Below, in pieces: positions 10,001 through 19,739 of a DNA stretch of 64,000 bases (its first letter is position 1; each line of letters opens with the position of its first letter). A program made the position numbers and the translations under genes. The stretch is from Littorina saxatilis. Taxonomy: Eukaryota; Mollusca; Gastropoda; Littorinimorpha; Littorinidae. The notes under the pieces are model-generated. The model saw only the letters and a list, made by a program, of their open reading frames with translations. It had not been told where the DNA came from and did not search any database. Location of the stretch: assembly GCF_037325665.1 (NCBI RefSeq), contig NC_090246.1, positions 12,947,495 to 13,011,494 of the forward strand, given 5' to 3'.

Positions 10001-13000
10001 GTTCTGTCAGAAAATCAACTCACTCTGTCACAACACATGTGAATTGTGAACGTGACGACAAGTGCACACCCCCTGTGAAAAAAATACAGTGTAAATTCAT
10101 GATCCAATGATTCATAAAGTAACTTTAAAAAAAATCTGACACCAAGCATGTTTGGCAGACACAAATTTACATTATCTAGTTTTAGTACTGCAAGTTGTAA
10201 CAAGTTTAAAAAAAACTAAATTACTCAATTTCCTGGCTTTGGCATTGGCAGCCCGAGGTCCAACAGGCCAGAATACCCATTTCAGTGACCGACAGGTCTT
10301 AAGTTACCTAGTCTGGTGGATGCAGTGGCCAAGGCATTCCGCTTGATTAAACAAGCCAACAGCAGACTGCATACCTCGCCTTGGTGTGTGTGCCTTTCTT
10401 GTGAACCTCTGTAAAGTCCCGTTATGTGTGTGTGTGTGTGTGTGTATGCGTGTGGTATTCACCTTTTTTCTGACGGTTATTTGGAAGCATTATTAGTTGC
10501 AATAATTTATTCCCACTAGCAATAAATCCTCTGAATGCAGATTACACGCACACACATGACACACACGCACACGCCGTAGCATGCGCGCGCGCATTTGTAC
10601 ACTTGTGCAATACAACTGAGCACATGGTGAAAGTTATGCAGTGCCATGCACTAACGCAACCGGTCAACCCAACTTCGTGTTGTAGACTGGAGAGTAGAAA
10701 TACCCTCTCTCTTGGTGCAGAACCTGAGTGGAAACTCGCACCAACAATCGGATGCCAAGAACTTGAGGGACCATCTACAGAGTTAAATGTGTCACTGCTT
10801 TCTGTACATGCATGTTTGAATGTTTCACCCAAGACATTGGCGCCACTATGTAGCTCTGTGTCTTGGTTTTACAGTTCCCAAGGTATCAAGGTCGGTACCG
10901 TTTTCAAGACGAGTAGGTCAGTCTAGCCGGCTTTTGGAACAGTGGAACCCTTGTTACACAAACCGACTGCATTCTCTGAAGAAAATATATTGACCATTGT
11001 CTTTGCCATAATAAGCCAAATGTAAAGCCTGTGAATCTAACAAGTTGAAACTGACTTGTTAGACACCCTTATTTTGAACAAAAGATATAGTTTGCGGTTG
11101 TTGATTACGCATGTGACCGTTGGCTTCAGGTCAAGTTGACCAGTAAATCCAGATACATAACGGCAATGTGAGCGTGCATTTCGCTCCCCGAGCCCACATG
11201 TTTGGTTTTGTCTAAGACTAACTAGGTTACCAAAATTTGCGGGAAGAGGAGAAATTTGGTGGGAAAACTTGCATTTAGTCAGTCAAGGCATGGTCTCGCG
11301 TCGTGTCCGGAGGAAAACAGCTTTGTGACTAATAAATGTTTAATTAAATAGCAGAGCATCATTATTGCTGGATGTTGATGAATATGATATCTGTGACAGA
11401 CAGGGATTACGACATTTGCTGCAGAGTCGCCTGAAGAATGGTGTTTTAGTGTGTGAAAAAGCGAAGAAAGTGTCTTTCATGAGTCATGAGTGCCTGGTTC
11501 CAACGTGCATGACTGTGATACGCGGTGTTCTACCGGAAACATCAAGCAACGCGTATACAATTATTTTCTCTGGAAAAATCTGCCATAAATTCAAGACATT
11601 GGTACCTAACTCACGATCGTTTTCATCCACCAAATAACTTCAGCTTCCCTTTTCAGCCCAAGAAGAAAACTTTTTTTTCGGTTGAATATGTTTCACTTTA
11701 AAAAAAAAAAGTAATAAATACCAAACTAACATTTGTAAAGTGCAGACTATCTTTGAAACGATTTATTACTTACAGAACGATTATTGAAAGTGTTTCACTC
11801 TCTGGCAGATTAGACAGTGGTGTCATGTAGCATCCATGGCGGCTGCAATAGCGCGGAGTGACCGGAACTTTGGGGTCAGGCAACATCTGGTAAACGTTAT
11901 GTGGCGAGTGTGTGTTGCCGAAAAGGAATGAGCGGTGCGGGGACATTATCTTTCTCGTGTCTTTAGCTCCGCCCAGTCCACCACGACTGACAGCCGTTTG
12001 ATTTTGAATTCAAATTTGGCGAGTGAATTTTTTTTATGAAAGTACGTTATCCAGGGGTTATTATAAACACTTTTTGGAGTGCATGTGTGGTGTACACCTT
12101 CAAATGTTTGCTTGACAAAAATGGTGCTTTTGAGTTTGGTATAGACAGAGTATTTTTGAAAATAATATTTCAAGTGAGAGCTCGTTTCCTGAAAAGGGCT
12201 GGACATTAGACTGAAGTGCCACGCGCCGCTCTGCTTTTATACCCGACCCTCGGCCTTTAAAAGAATAAAACACAAGCACCCTTGTTGTAAAAACATGCAC
12301 AAATGACAAATACAGGGGTGTCGTTTGGGTCGGCCCTTCGGCCAATCGCCGATTTCTTTTTACTTTGGCCGAAACTTTTATGTCCCTATCGGCCAAATGT
12401 CCGAAGAGTATTCGCCTGAATCGGCCAAAGTTTGTCCAGTTTTTTGTATTGTTCAGGCTTTGATTGCTAAAACTGCTGCCGATGTACTTAGTCAACTGAC
12501 TGACGTTTATTTCCTTCGCGAATACTAAAAACGAAACATCGATGATTTGAACGGAAGCCATTGACAAAAATTATAGATGCCAGAGTGGTTTCCCTTGGAA
12601 AACGGAAACCACACTCTCAGCGTTTGCGTACGCCAGTTCGCGATAGTTTATCAGTCAGTCAGTGCTTTCGATTTGGATTTGAACATCATGTCGCAACCAA
12701 AACATAAAAAAACTAAATTGGCCAAGGTTTGATACCCTTCGCCAGGGTAAGTGATTCCCGACAAAATGACAGGAACACCGCGAATATGGACAAAGTCAGT
12801 GTGAGTGGTAGTAGTGTTGTCGAGTCAATCGAAGCAGATGACATAGCAGACGATAGTCATTGCGAATCGAAATCTGCTGAGCCAGAGAATGAAAAGCGTC
12901 CTCCAAATCGTGGTTTCCAAGCAAAATGGCTCACCCTACACGGTCTTTTATTGGTGTTTTACCAGTCATGTTTCCCAAGGCTTGTCAAGATTTGCACAAG

Positions 13001-13902
13001 ATTGGAAGAGTTTTACTTTCAAGAAATTAAAGTCAAAGGTTTGAAAATTTTTCAAAGAACTGGTGTCTGTTGTAGTTAAATCAGCACAGCTGATTGTTTC
13101 TGTTGCAGTATGCAACATATAATTCAGGGGCGGATTAGGGGGGGGGGGGGTGTTACGGACCTCACCTCCCACCCCCCACCTCCCCCAACAACAAAAAAAG
13201 ATTCTGTTTGTGAATTGTTTTTCTTTTTGTTCTGTCTGTAAAGCTGGGGGATTCACAGTATGCGACAAGTCTTCCTTCTAACCACACTATATCATGATGT
13301 CGGGAGCAGATATCAGTGAAGATAGATTGCCATTATTTAATACTAACGATAAAACATTAATAGAAATAATGAGTGGCTGCTGACACCAGTTGATCATGTT
13401 TAAAATCAAGGATAAGCCACAATTGTTTATAAAATAGCTAATTTTCTTCAGCTTTAGGGGGGCTTAGCCCCCCAGACCCCCCAACAGGACCCTGGACCCC
13501 AGGTTGTAACGTTTTCTGACAGTTTCGGCCAAATGTCCTAACATGAAAATGTCTAGCAACACCCCTGAGATACACGTGTACACTGTGCACACGCAGACAC
13601 GTACACACGAATCTCACATGGGAATAAATTGTGAGACAGGCTGAACGATTTTACCAACAACAACTATGGCGGCGACACCCAAGTCAGCAAGTCCTGCAGT
13701 GTACTGTAGTACACAACGATTCGAACGAAAACCAAGTGCAGACATTTGAGTGGCAACTGTTGCTGAGTGAGCGTGTTATTGTTAGTGTTACCTTTTCAGC
13801 ATTGCAGTTTGCGTCTTCGAAAGGCCAGTCTTTAAAGGATTTCAAGCGCTCTTGTCTGAAATGCATACTGTAGTCGGAAACGTGTTCAAGATCTGCCATC
13901 AT
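6930..13902 (-). CDS. BIRC5: Survivin (BIR-domain protein, BIRC5 orthologue), complete, 4 exons
   Basis: Join of exons 13902-13792, 9914-9805, 7995-7878 and 7016-6930 on the minus strand, giving 141 codons (human survivin has 142). Survivin is the chromosomal-passenger subunit that targets Aurora B/INCENP/borealin to centromeres and midzone, and it restrains apoptosis. The single BIR domain has RLKSFKDWPF, then LADAGFYHIP, then CFACYKELDGWEPEDDPW and SEHKKHSAQC. This is exactly CX2C-X16-H-X6-C zinc coordination. The C-terminal helix KLFDAKAKELREQSQAVRSE matches the long survivin helix. All junctions keep phase (0, 2, 0) with GT/AG ends. The two alternative starts (ATGATG) are adjacent at 13902. 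Introns carry MITEs, a SINE and a hAT remnant. Splice sites of intron 2 sit in tandem arrays (see separate entries). Confidence 0.93.
7053..7572. mobile_element. M1 MITE copy (TA-flanked, CAGTGGAACC ends) carrying a SINE
   Basis: Termini are TA-CAGTG (7051-7057) and AGGGGGGTTCCACTG-TA (ends 7572). These are the short inverted ends and TA duplication typical of Tc1/mariner-pogo-type MITEs. It lies in survivin intron 3 and is interrupted by SINE S1 at 7092-7443. The inside is made of repeats of TTTTAAGACC-type motifs. No coding sequence. Confidence 0.8.
7092..7443 (-). mobile_element. S1 SINE, type A head, 5'-truncated at the anticodon loop
   Basis: The SINE has the long body shared by all S1 copies (GTGTACACGCAAGCACAAGA, then TGGCTGCCTAAATGGCGGGG, then GTGGGAGTTTCAGCCCACGA) and a (AAG)n tail at the left. 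The body resembles the Nin-DC domain SINEs of molluscs; this is from memory, not a search. The 5' end begins at ATTTGTATCCAG inside the tRNA-like part, the same base as in the copy at 62143-62486. Confidence 0.8.
7878..7995 (-). CDS. BIRC5: Survivin exon 3
   Basis: The acceptor is TTGCAG before G-TCA-GAG. The exon encodes SEHKKHSAQCPFLKFG, which supplies zinc ligands His and Cys, then VPVEELSVQELLKLEIKRQ. It ends at ATA before donor GTGAGA, phase 0. Its first half is repeated at 8041-8087 and 8133-8179 in the 92-bp array. Confidence 0.92.
7949..8218 (-). repeat. 92-bp tandem array repeating the survivin exon 3 acceptor
   Basis: The period is exactly 92 bp (motif AACTTGAGGAACGGACA at 7951, 8043, 8135). 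Each unit contains, on the minus strand, an acceptor TTGCAG, the exon-3 start encoding SEHKKH(S/T)AQCPFLKFG, then intron-like sequence. Acceptors therefore precede 7995, 8087 and 8179. Only the 7995 copy continues into the survivin C-terminal coding sequence. Confidence 0.9.
8219..9217. other. Survivin intron 2, mostly unique sequence
   Basis: This stretch lies between the 92-bp array and the M1 copy at 9218. It is AT-rich with short CA and CT runs. No exon or recognised repeat was found. Confidence 0.5.
9218..9410. mobile_element. M1 MITE copy, short
   Basis: The left end is worn (AGGAACCCCCTTTTTAAGAC). A C-run and TTTTAAGACC motifs follow, and the right end is GGGGTTCCACTG-TA. It lies in survivin intron 2, with no SINE inside. 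Confidence 0.75.
9619..9810 (-). repeat. 32-bp tandem array repeating the survivin exon 2 donor
   Basis: Six units start at 9619, 9651, 9683, 9715, 9747 and 9779, with a partial unit at 9811. On the minus strand each reads exon end GATGACCCTTG, donor GTGAGACA, then CTACAGTATTCTA. Donor-like junctions therefore follow 9805 (the real exon end), 9773, 9741, 9709, 9677 and 9645. Units are almost identical (one base varies near 9767), so the array is young. Confidence 0.93.
9805..9914 (-). CDS. BIRC5: Survivin exon 2
   Basis: The acceptor is CTGTAG before CTGGCTGATG. The exon encodes LADAGFYHIPSDQSP through CFACYKELDGWEPEDDP with the first two zinc cysteines, ending TG (phase 2) at donor GTGAGAC. 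The last 11 exon bases and the donor form the first unit of the 32-bp array at 9619-9810. Confidence 0.93.
9915..12312. other. Survivin intron 1, distal part
   Basis: No exon is recognised. It contains TG runs near 10423-10455 and CA-rich sequence near 10543-10575. A few open frames here (for example 10603-10926) show no protein character. Confidence 0.5.
12313..13567 (+). mobile_element. hAT-like DNA transposon remnant in survivin intron 1
   Basis: The ends are CAGGGGTGTCG (12313) and CAACACCCCTG (ends 13567), the CAGGGG-type inverted ends common in hAT elements. No clean target duplication was found. An internal open frame (from the ATG at 12786) contains PPNRGFQAKWLTLHG, which resembles the start of the TTF-type zinc-finger domain of hAT/ZMYM-like transposases, then runs into unrelated residues, so this is a deleted, non-autonomous derivative. 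A second CAGGGGCGGATT-like end lies at about 13126, suggesting a nested or composite structure. A G-run follows at 13139-13152. Confidence 0.55.
13792..13902 (-). CDS. BIRC5: Survivin exon 1
   Basis: This exon has 37 codons, from MMADLEHVSDY to NCNAEK, and ends before donor GTAAC at phase 0. It holds the conserved LKSFKDWPF start of the BIR fold. The start at 13902 gives two consecutive Met codons; either could be used. Confidence 0.9.
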
Positions 13903-14100
13903 AACAAAGTAGAAGCTTGTAGATTTGAAATCAACTCCGAAACGCGGTACCGGTAGCGGAAGTTCAATTCATACGTAAGAGGAGTACTCTCCCTTGTTGT
14001 ATGACCAGCAACCGGCTGAGCTGTCGGGGATACACAGAGTGGGCTGGGTCCTCGATGAAACTGCTATACCCGCACGAGTGACACTGAAGTAGTTTTTTTT
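13903..14100 (-). promoter_or_regulatory. Presumed survivin promoter/5' UTR
   Basis: This is the immediate upstream region of the survivin start. No TATA box is seen. A TTTGAA hexamer (13925-13930 on the plus strand) resembles the CHR cell-cycle element of vertebrate survivin promoters, but lies in the opposite orientation to the gene. The assignment rests mainly on position. Confidence 0.4.
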
Positions 14101-14473
14101 GTTTTTTTGTTAAGGAAACAAGAGAGTTCTTGTGCAGCGTGCAGAGTAAAATATCATGGTAAAGTGCCAATTATTATTTAAAGAGCTTTTTGGAGTCTAC
14201 CTGCACGACCTTTTATCTTATATAAAAACAAATTTCAATCAGTTTTCTGTGAAACATATAAATGAATGACAGGAGGTGAAAGTCTGAGAAAAATAACAGT
14301 TTGTCATCTGGTTTTAGACTTTTTTTTTTAATGATTATTTTGTGTGGTGGGAGTACATGACTAATTTATTGTTTTTATTTTGAGTGTTAATGTGTGCAAA
14401 AAAAAAGAAGTTTTATTCTGCAAAAAACACGAGTGTACGTGGGAGTTTCAGCCACGAACGCAGAAGAAGAAGA

Positions 14474-14512
<39 letters not shown>

Positions 14513-15105
14513 TTTTTTCTTTTATTCTGCACTCTGGCAAGAGAGAATATTCTTTGTTCTGTGCAAAAAGTAACAAATATGTAAAATAGCCGTATATACA
14601 TAAACACTGAAAACAAACAATACCTGTAAGTACACTAAACACAAACAATAACCTCTGGAACATTTTTTTAACTTTCATTTCTGCAAATTGTACATGCGCT
14701 ATATGCACACATGACCATGTGAATTTTTATCTAGCAATAGTGGCTGTACTGATTTAAGTACAGTATGAAACAGAACCTGAGTTTCCAATCAACACAATGT
14801 TGTTTTTTCACAAATATCTATTCTGGGTAGAAAAAAGTAAAAAAGTTGTGATCATTTCGCTAACTTAACAGCAACTTTTCCTTTATATCCAAGGAGGCCT
14901 AAACACATACAACAGATCTAGTCACTCCATCTATATATCTAAAAACCAGAACAGCAATATTATCAGCATCAGCGGTACTGTAATTGCAAGAGAGATCATA
15001 AGCCACTTTGAAATCGCAACAGCAAAGCAAGTACCAACAACAGAGATTCAAAGGCAAGCGATAACTATATATATACATAAACTGCATCACCAGCAAATGA
15101 AAATA
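14101..15105. other. Intergenic; SINE fragment and (CA)n
   Basis: 14417-14472 is the 3' end of an S1 SINE (CACGAGTGTACGTGGGAG through the AAG tail) followed directly by (CA)n at about 14476-14508. The rest is AT-rich with nothing recognised. Confidence 0.55.
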
Positions 15106-15674
15106 CAGTGGAACCCCCGTTTTTAGGACCCCCCCCCCCCCCCCCCCATTAATACTTCCCCCCTTTGAAGACCTTGATTTTTTTGTTCTTCTTCTTCTGC
15201 GTTCGTGGGCTGAAACTCCCACGTACACTCGTGTTTTTGCACGAGTGGAATTTTACAGGTATGACCGTTTTTACCCCGCCATTTAGGCAGCCATACGCCG
15301 CTTTCGGGGGAAGCATGCTGGGTATTTTCGTGTTTCTATAACCCACCGAACCCCGACATGAATTACAGGATTTTTTCCGTGCGCACTTGGTTTGTGCTTG
15401 CGTGTACACACGAAGGGGGATAAGCCACTAGCAGGTCTGCACATAAGTTGACCTGGGAGATCGGAAAAATCTCCACACTTAACCCACCAGGCGGCCACGG
15501 CCGGGATTCGAACCCTCGACCTTCCGATAAAGAGGCCGACGTCTTACCACCCCGCCACAGCGCCCGTCAGATTTTCTGTTCATAACCTCTGTAAATCTAC
15601 CCCCATTTTAAGACTCCTTCCTTTTTAAGATCTGATTTTCTCAGATTTTTGGATGAAAAAAGGGGGTTCCGCTG
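15106..15674. mobile_element. M1 MITE copy carrying a SINE
   Basis: TA-flanked ends are CAGTGGAACCCCCG (15106) and GGGGGTTCCGCTG (ends 15674). A 17-base C run lies near the left end. Interrupted by SINE S1 at 15184-15568, just after AAGACCTTGATTTT. Confidence 0.85.
15184..15568 (-). mobile_element. S1 SINE, type B tRNA-like head
   Basis: Read on the minus strand, it starts GACGGGCGCTGTGGCGGGGT with a tRNA-like A box (GGTGGTAAGACG) and a good B box (GGGTTCGAATCCC), then the common S1 body and an (AAG)n tail at the left. It differs from type A copies in the entire head but not in the body. Confidence 0.85.
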
Positions 15675-15883
15675 TAGTTTAAACTCTTTGGTAAAGAAGT
15701 AAAAAATATAAGAAAACTAATAATTTTTTTCACTCAGAAATGGGCAGCTGCAGTCCATGCACAAATATGTAGTTCTTCACAAAGGCAACCAAAAATGATT
15801 CTTACTGTCACAAATAAAAATGTTGAAGACAAAGAAAATGTACTGTATGATTTTGTTACACCCCTTTAGCAAAAAAAAAAGAA

Positions 15884-16930
15884 AACAAGTCGCGTAAGGC
15901 GAAAATACAACATTTAGTCAAGCTGTCGAATGAAACTAAACGCACTGCAATTTTCACCAAGACCTCGTGGCGTCGTCAGTCCACCGCTCGTGGCAATGGC
16001 AGTGAAACCGACAAGCCAGAAAAGCGCGGTAGTAGTTGCGCTGAGCAGGATAGCACGCTTTTCTGTATCTTTATTCTTTTTAACTTTCTGAGCTTGTTTT
16101 TAATCCAAACATATATCTATATGGTTTTGGAATCAGGAACCGACAAGGAATAAGATGAAATTGTTTTTAAATCGTTTTCAGAAATTTAATATTAAATTTT
16201 CATATTTTTAATTTTCAGAGCTTGTTTTTTATCCGAATATAACATATTTATATGTTATTGAAATCAGAAAATTATGAAAAAAAAAGATGAAATTGTTTTT
16301 GGATGGTTTTATGAAAAAATAATTTTAATTACAATTTTTAGATTTTTAATGACCAAATTCATCAATTAATTTTTAAGCCTCAAAGCTGAAATGCAATACC
16401 AAAGTCCGGCCTTTGTCGAAGATTGCTTGGTCAAAATTTCAATCAATTTCATTGAAAAATGAGGGTGCCGCCTCAACTTTTACAAAAAGCCGGATATGAC
16501 GTCATCAAAGACATAATTATGTCAAAAAAATGAGAGAAAAAAACCGTCTGAGGATATAATTCCCAGGAATTCTTATGTAAAGTTTCATGAAGATCGGTCC
16601 AGTAGTTTACTCTGACTAAGGCCTAAAAAAAAAATAGGTGTGGTTACGGTAACCCAACCTACCCTATTTTTAGGGGCCGACCCTATAACTTTTTATTACA
16701 TTTGTCAACAACAAAAGACAAAAAAACAAAAACGAGTGCAGAAAACGCAATGAAAGCGAAATCGCCCGAGTCGCACGCTTATTTTCCTGTCAAGTAGGTT
16801 TAATTTGTACACATTAGAAAAAAAAGTTAAAAAAAAAAAGTGATTGCCAACCTTCCTACCCTATTTTTTTGTGGCTATGTTACCGTAACCACACCTATTT
16901 TTTTTTGTTTTGCCTAAATGTAAAAAGAAG
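15884..16930 (+). mobile_element. H1 element (Helentron/HINE-like) with nested Harbinger-like MITE
   Basis: It starts AACAAG-TCGC-GTAAG-GCGA, a 4-bp mini-hairpin, then ATACAACATTTAGTCAAG. Its 3' end, AAATGTAAAAAG at about 16918, is reached after the nested MITE at 16620-16914, which sits in the terminal hairpin. Related copies lie at 25457, 27880 (minus) and 30826. There is no coding capacity, so it is non-autonomous. Confidence 0.7.
16620..16914. mobile_element. M3 MITE, PIF/Harbinger-like
   Basis: The ends are GGCCTAAAAAAAAAATAGG and its inverse ending TGCC, then an inner inverted motif GTGTGGTTACGGTAAC / GTTACCGTAACCACAC. The 3-bp target duplication is TAA (16617-16619 and 16915-16917). 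TWA duplications with GGCC-type ends are characteristic of PIF/Harbinger. Confidence 0.75.
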
Positions 16931-18128
16931 AGAAAAAAAACTCAACGTCTAAGCTTGAAAAAAGTAACATAACATGATAGAAACAAAAACAACACCAGGT
17001 CGTGTCTCATTTCCCAGTTTTTAAAACAATTTTAGCAAAATAGCAACACTCAACCCAATAATATCAGATCAGGGCTAGCAGACATTTCTGTGTCTTACAA
17101 TGTCAAGTTGTCATTTTCTGCTTCTTTAAAACTATAAAGCCAATAAACAAAAGGGTTGATATGGCCTACAAGCGTTTATTGAAAAATGTACATGTAACAT
17201 TTCTTGCTAATTACATGGTCCAACCGACTCTAGCCTTGTAAATCAATCACAAATTATGCTCTGGTACATGTAAACAAAATCCAATATAGAAAGTAAATTC
17301 GATACAGTTGTCATCCTCAGACCATTTTCAATTACTGTGGAACTCATTTTCAGACCATGCACCTCTGTTTCAGACCTTTTCAGACCATAACCTCTGTAAA
17401 TTTACCTCCATTTTAAGACACAATCATTTCTAAGACCTATTTTTCTCAGATGTTTTTATGTCTTAAAATGGGTGTGCCACCGGGCTAGTGGTCATGATTG
17501 CTTAAACGCCCAGTCAACCAGCCATACACAGAAAGTGTCACTCATGAATGAACATCCACACTCTACTGCTCTGCAGCGATCTCATCAAATGAAAAGCTGC
17601 TAATTAACACATCTTTTTTTGATGTGTGACCCTATAATTCCCCCTCAAAAGTATAAGCGATTTAAATTTTTGTGCCTTGATTTGGGCAGACCGGTTTGCA
17701 AGGTGATTGCAGATTCGGGCTGTGGGACCTGACATTACATTTGCTTCTGTTGATCACTGTAAAAACTGCCAGCCAGTTAAATTTTAATCATGTCCCCTAG
17801 CTATAACACCTCATTCCCTCCCCTCGCTATAACACCTCATTCCCTCCCCTCGCTATAACACCTCATTCCCTCCCCTCGCTATAACACCTCATTCCCTCCC
17901 CTCGCTATAACACCTCATTCCCTCCCCTCCACACAACACACATACAGCACAACTGTATGTAACTACAAACACACTCTTTTCCAATTTGTGACCATTTCTC
18001 CGCTCACAACAAAAGCAGTTTACATACAATAAAATATATACTCAAGGACGATCTGAACAGAGCAGTAACATGTACATGCAGGCATGGGAATTCCAAATTA
18101 GAAAAAACTCTGAAAATAGGCCAGGGGG

Positions 18129-18168
<40 letters not shown>

Positions 18169-18312
18169 GAAGCCCCCCGGAAGGAAAACAAATTTTAGAC
18201 CAATATTTTAATAGTTCTTGGGTAAGCAAATAATGGATAGAGAGACAATAGTATACATATAATTTAATTTACCTTTTTTTTGCCGCGGACAATTTTTTAT
18301 TTTCGCTGAATG
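16931..18312. other. Intergenic; decayed MITE, minisatellite, poly-G
   Basis: 17334-17484 is a diverged M1-like piece (CTGTGGAACTCATTTTCAGACC). 17793-17928 is a 26-bp tandem repeat (CTCGCTATAACACCTCATTC) of about five units. 18132-18167 is an uninterrupted run of 36 G. No gene seen. Confidence 0.6.
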
Positions 18313-19467
18313 TTATTTCCTTTTCGATTTTGCGGACAATTCCCATGCCTGACATGGAAAGCCTGCTGAAACAAATGGTAAGTCCGCTAAACGAGTCTCA
18401 ACTTGTGAGAACTCAGCTTCCATTACCATTTCTCCTGTTGATCGTAAAAAAGAACTGGTGGCCAATCCAGTAAGTATTGAAAAAAGTGCTGACAATGCTC
18501 CAAGCCCACTCACACACAGAACTAAACAGAAAAACTGCACACATGTACGCTCTTTTCCAATTTGTGACAGTATACATCCCCCCTCACAGCAAAAGTATTC
18601 AAGTGCGATCTAGACTGATCGGAACAGATGGCCAACAAGATCTGTATGTTCAAACTCAGTCACTGGCTGTTAAATACTCAACTAATACCCCCACCTGACC
18701 TGGGAACCCCTGTTTTGCACTTGTAGTATTCTCAAACAAACTTGGGTGTACTTTCAGAAAAATGAGCGTACTCCACACAGCATTTGAACATCCATGATTC
18801 CAACATGCTTTACATGCGGCCGTCGCACCGTTATTTAAGTTTACTAGTACATTTAAAACAAATGCTTCTTTCTGTTTACTGACAAAAATGTCATTACTTG
18901 TACTGTATGTGTAAAACTACTGGATCGGCCCTTGTGAAGAAAAGTAGTCCAGAATTTTTCTTGTTGTATTCTTTTTCACTGACCGTACTGATCGTATTCT
19001 AGACAATCATGCGTACAAAATACGGCGAAATCGAATGGGTTCCAAGGTCTGCGCTACCCTTCCTCACCGGAAAACCCTCTGACTATCTCTATAAAACGCC
19101 CTGTGGAAGTAACGTCGCATACCGACAGAAGAGTGAACATTTTGATATCCGTTGAGCAAGGCGTCGAACCACACATAGGGCTTATTCTGGAGATGGAACT
19201 TCCACACAAAGAAAGTTCCAACCATTTCCAGCCCACTCACACAAAGCACATAACTATATATGGCAGAGAGGAGAGAGACACAGACAGACAGACAGACAGA
19301 CAGAGACAAATCTAACACCGCCCATGTTGTGAGAGCCACCAAAACAGACGAAATCAGCCCATCCAGGCTTTATGAACTCAATTAAACGGTGCTGATTTTT
19401 TTTCTTTGGCTGATCACCGGAAAAAAAACCTCAGTCTTATTTCCCCGACAGGATAAGATACAGAGAT
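18313..19467. other. 3' flank of claudin-like gene; hAT-like short repeat and decayed exon-like copies
   Basis: About 18697-19044 is bounded by GACCTGGGAACCC and GGGTTCCAAGGTC and shares motifs (GTACAAAATACG) with the hAT-like element at 54630; it is probably a short derivative. Positions 19319-19366 resemble the last codons of the claudin-like terminal exon. The segment 18484-18590 resembles intron sequence 19758-19850 on the opposite strand. These look like decayed duplicates, and no intact gene is supported. Confidence 0.4.
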
Positions 19468-19739
19468 CTACACTGCCATGTTGCGAGACCCACCGAAAGA
19501 GACCGAATCATCCCATCCCCTGGCTGTGGGAACGGCAACGGCAGCGCTGACCAAAATGGTCAACACCGCAGACACAGCCTCCAGAGCAAAGCTGTAGCCC
19601 AGGTGTGTGTTTTCCTGCAGTATCTGGGCCAAGGCAGACAGGTCTGGGTTGTCATCACCGCCAAACATGCTCATCTGGTCTTGCATCATCATGGTGTACT
19701 CTGCTCCGTAGACAATCACGCCGATGAGAAGAGTGATAC
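19468..19739 (-). CDS. Claudin-like exon 3 (terminal)
   Basis: The acceptor CTCAG precedes GTATCACTC. The exon encodes the rest of span 3 (ITLLIGVIVYGAEY), the second outer loop MMMQDQMSMFGGDDNPDLSA, span 4 (FALEAVSAVLTILVSAAVAV) and a short tail ending FGGSRNMAV then TAG (19468-19470). Confidence 0.87.

Noticed and set aside
12729-13079. 116-codon frame as a host gene in the survivin intron
   Set aside because: It lies between hAT-type ends and begins with a TTF-like transposase motif, so it is transposon remnant.
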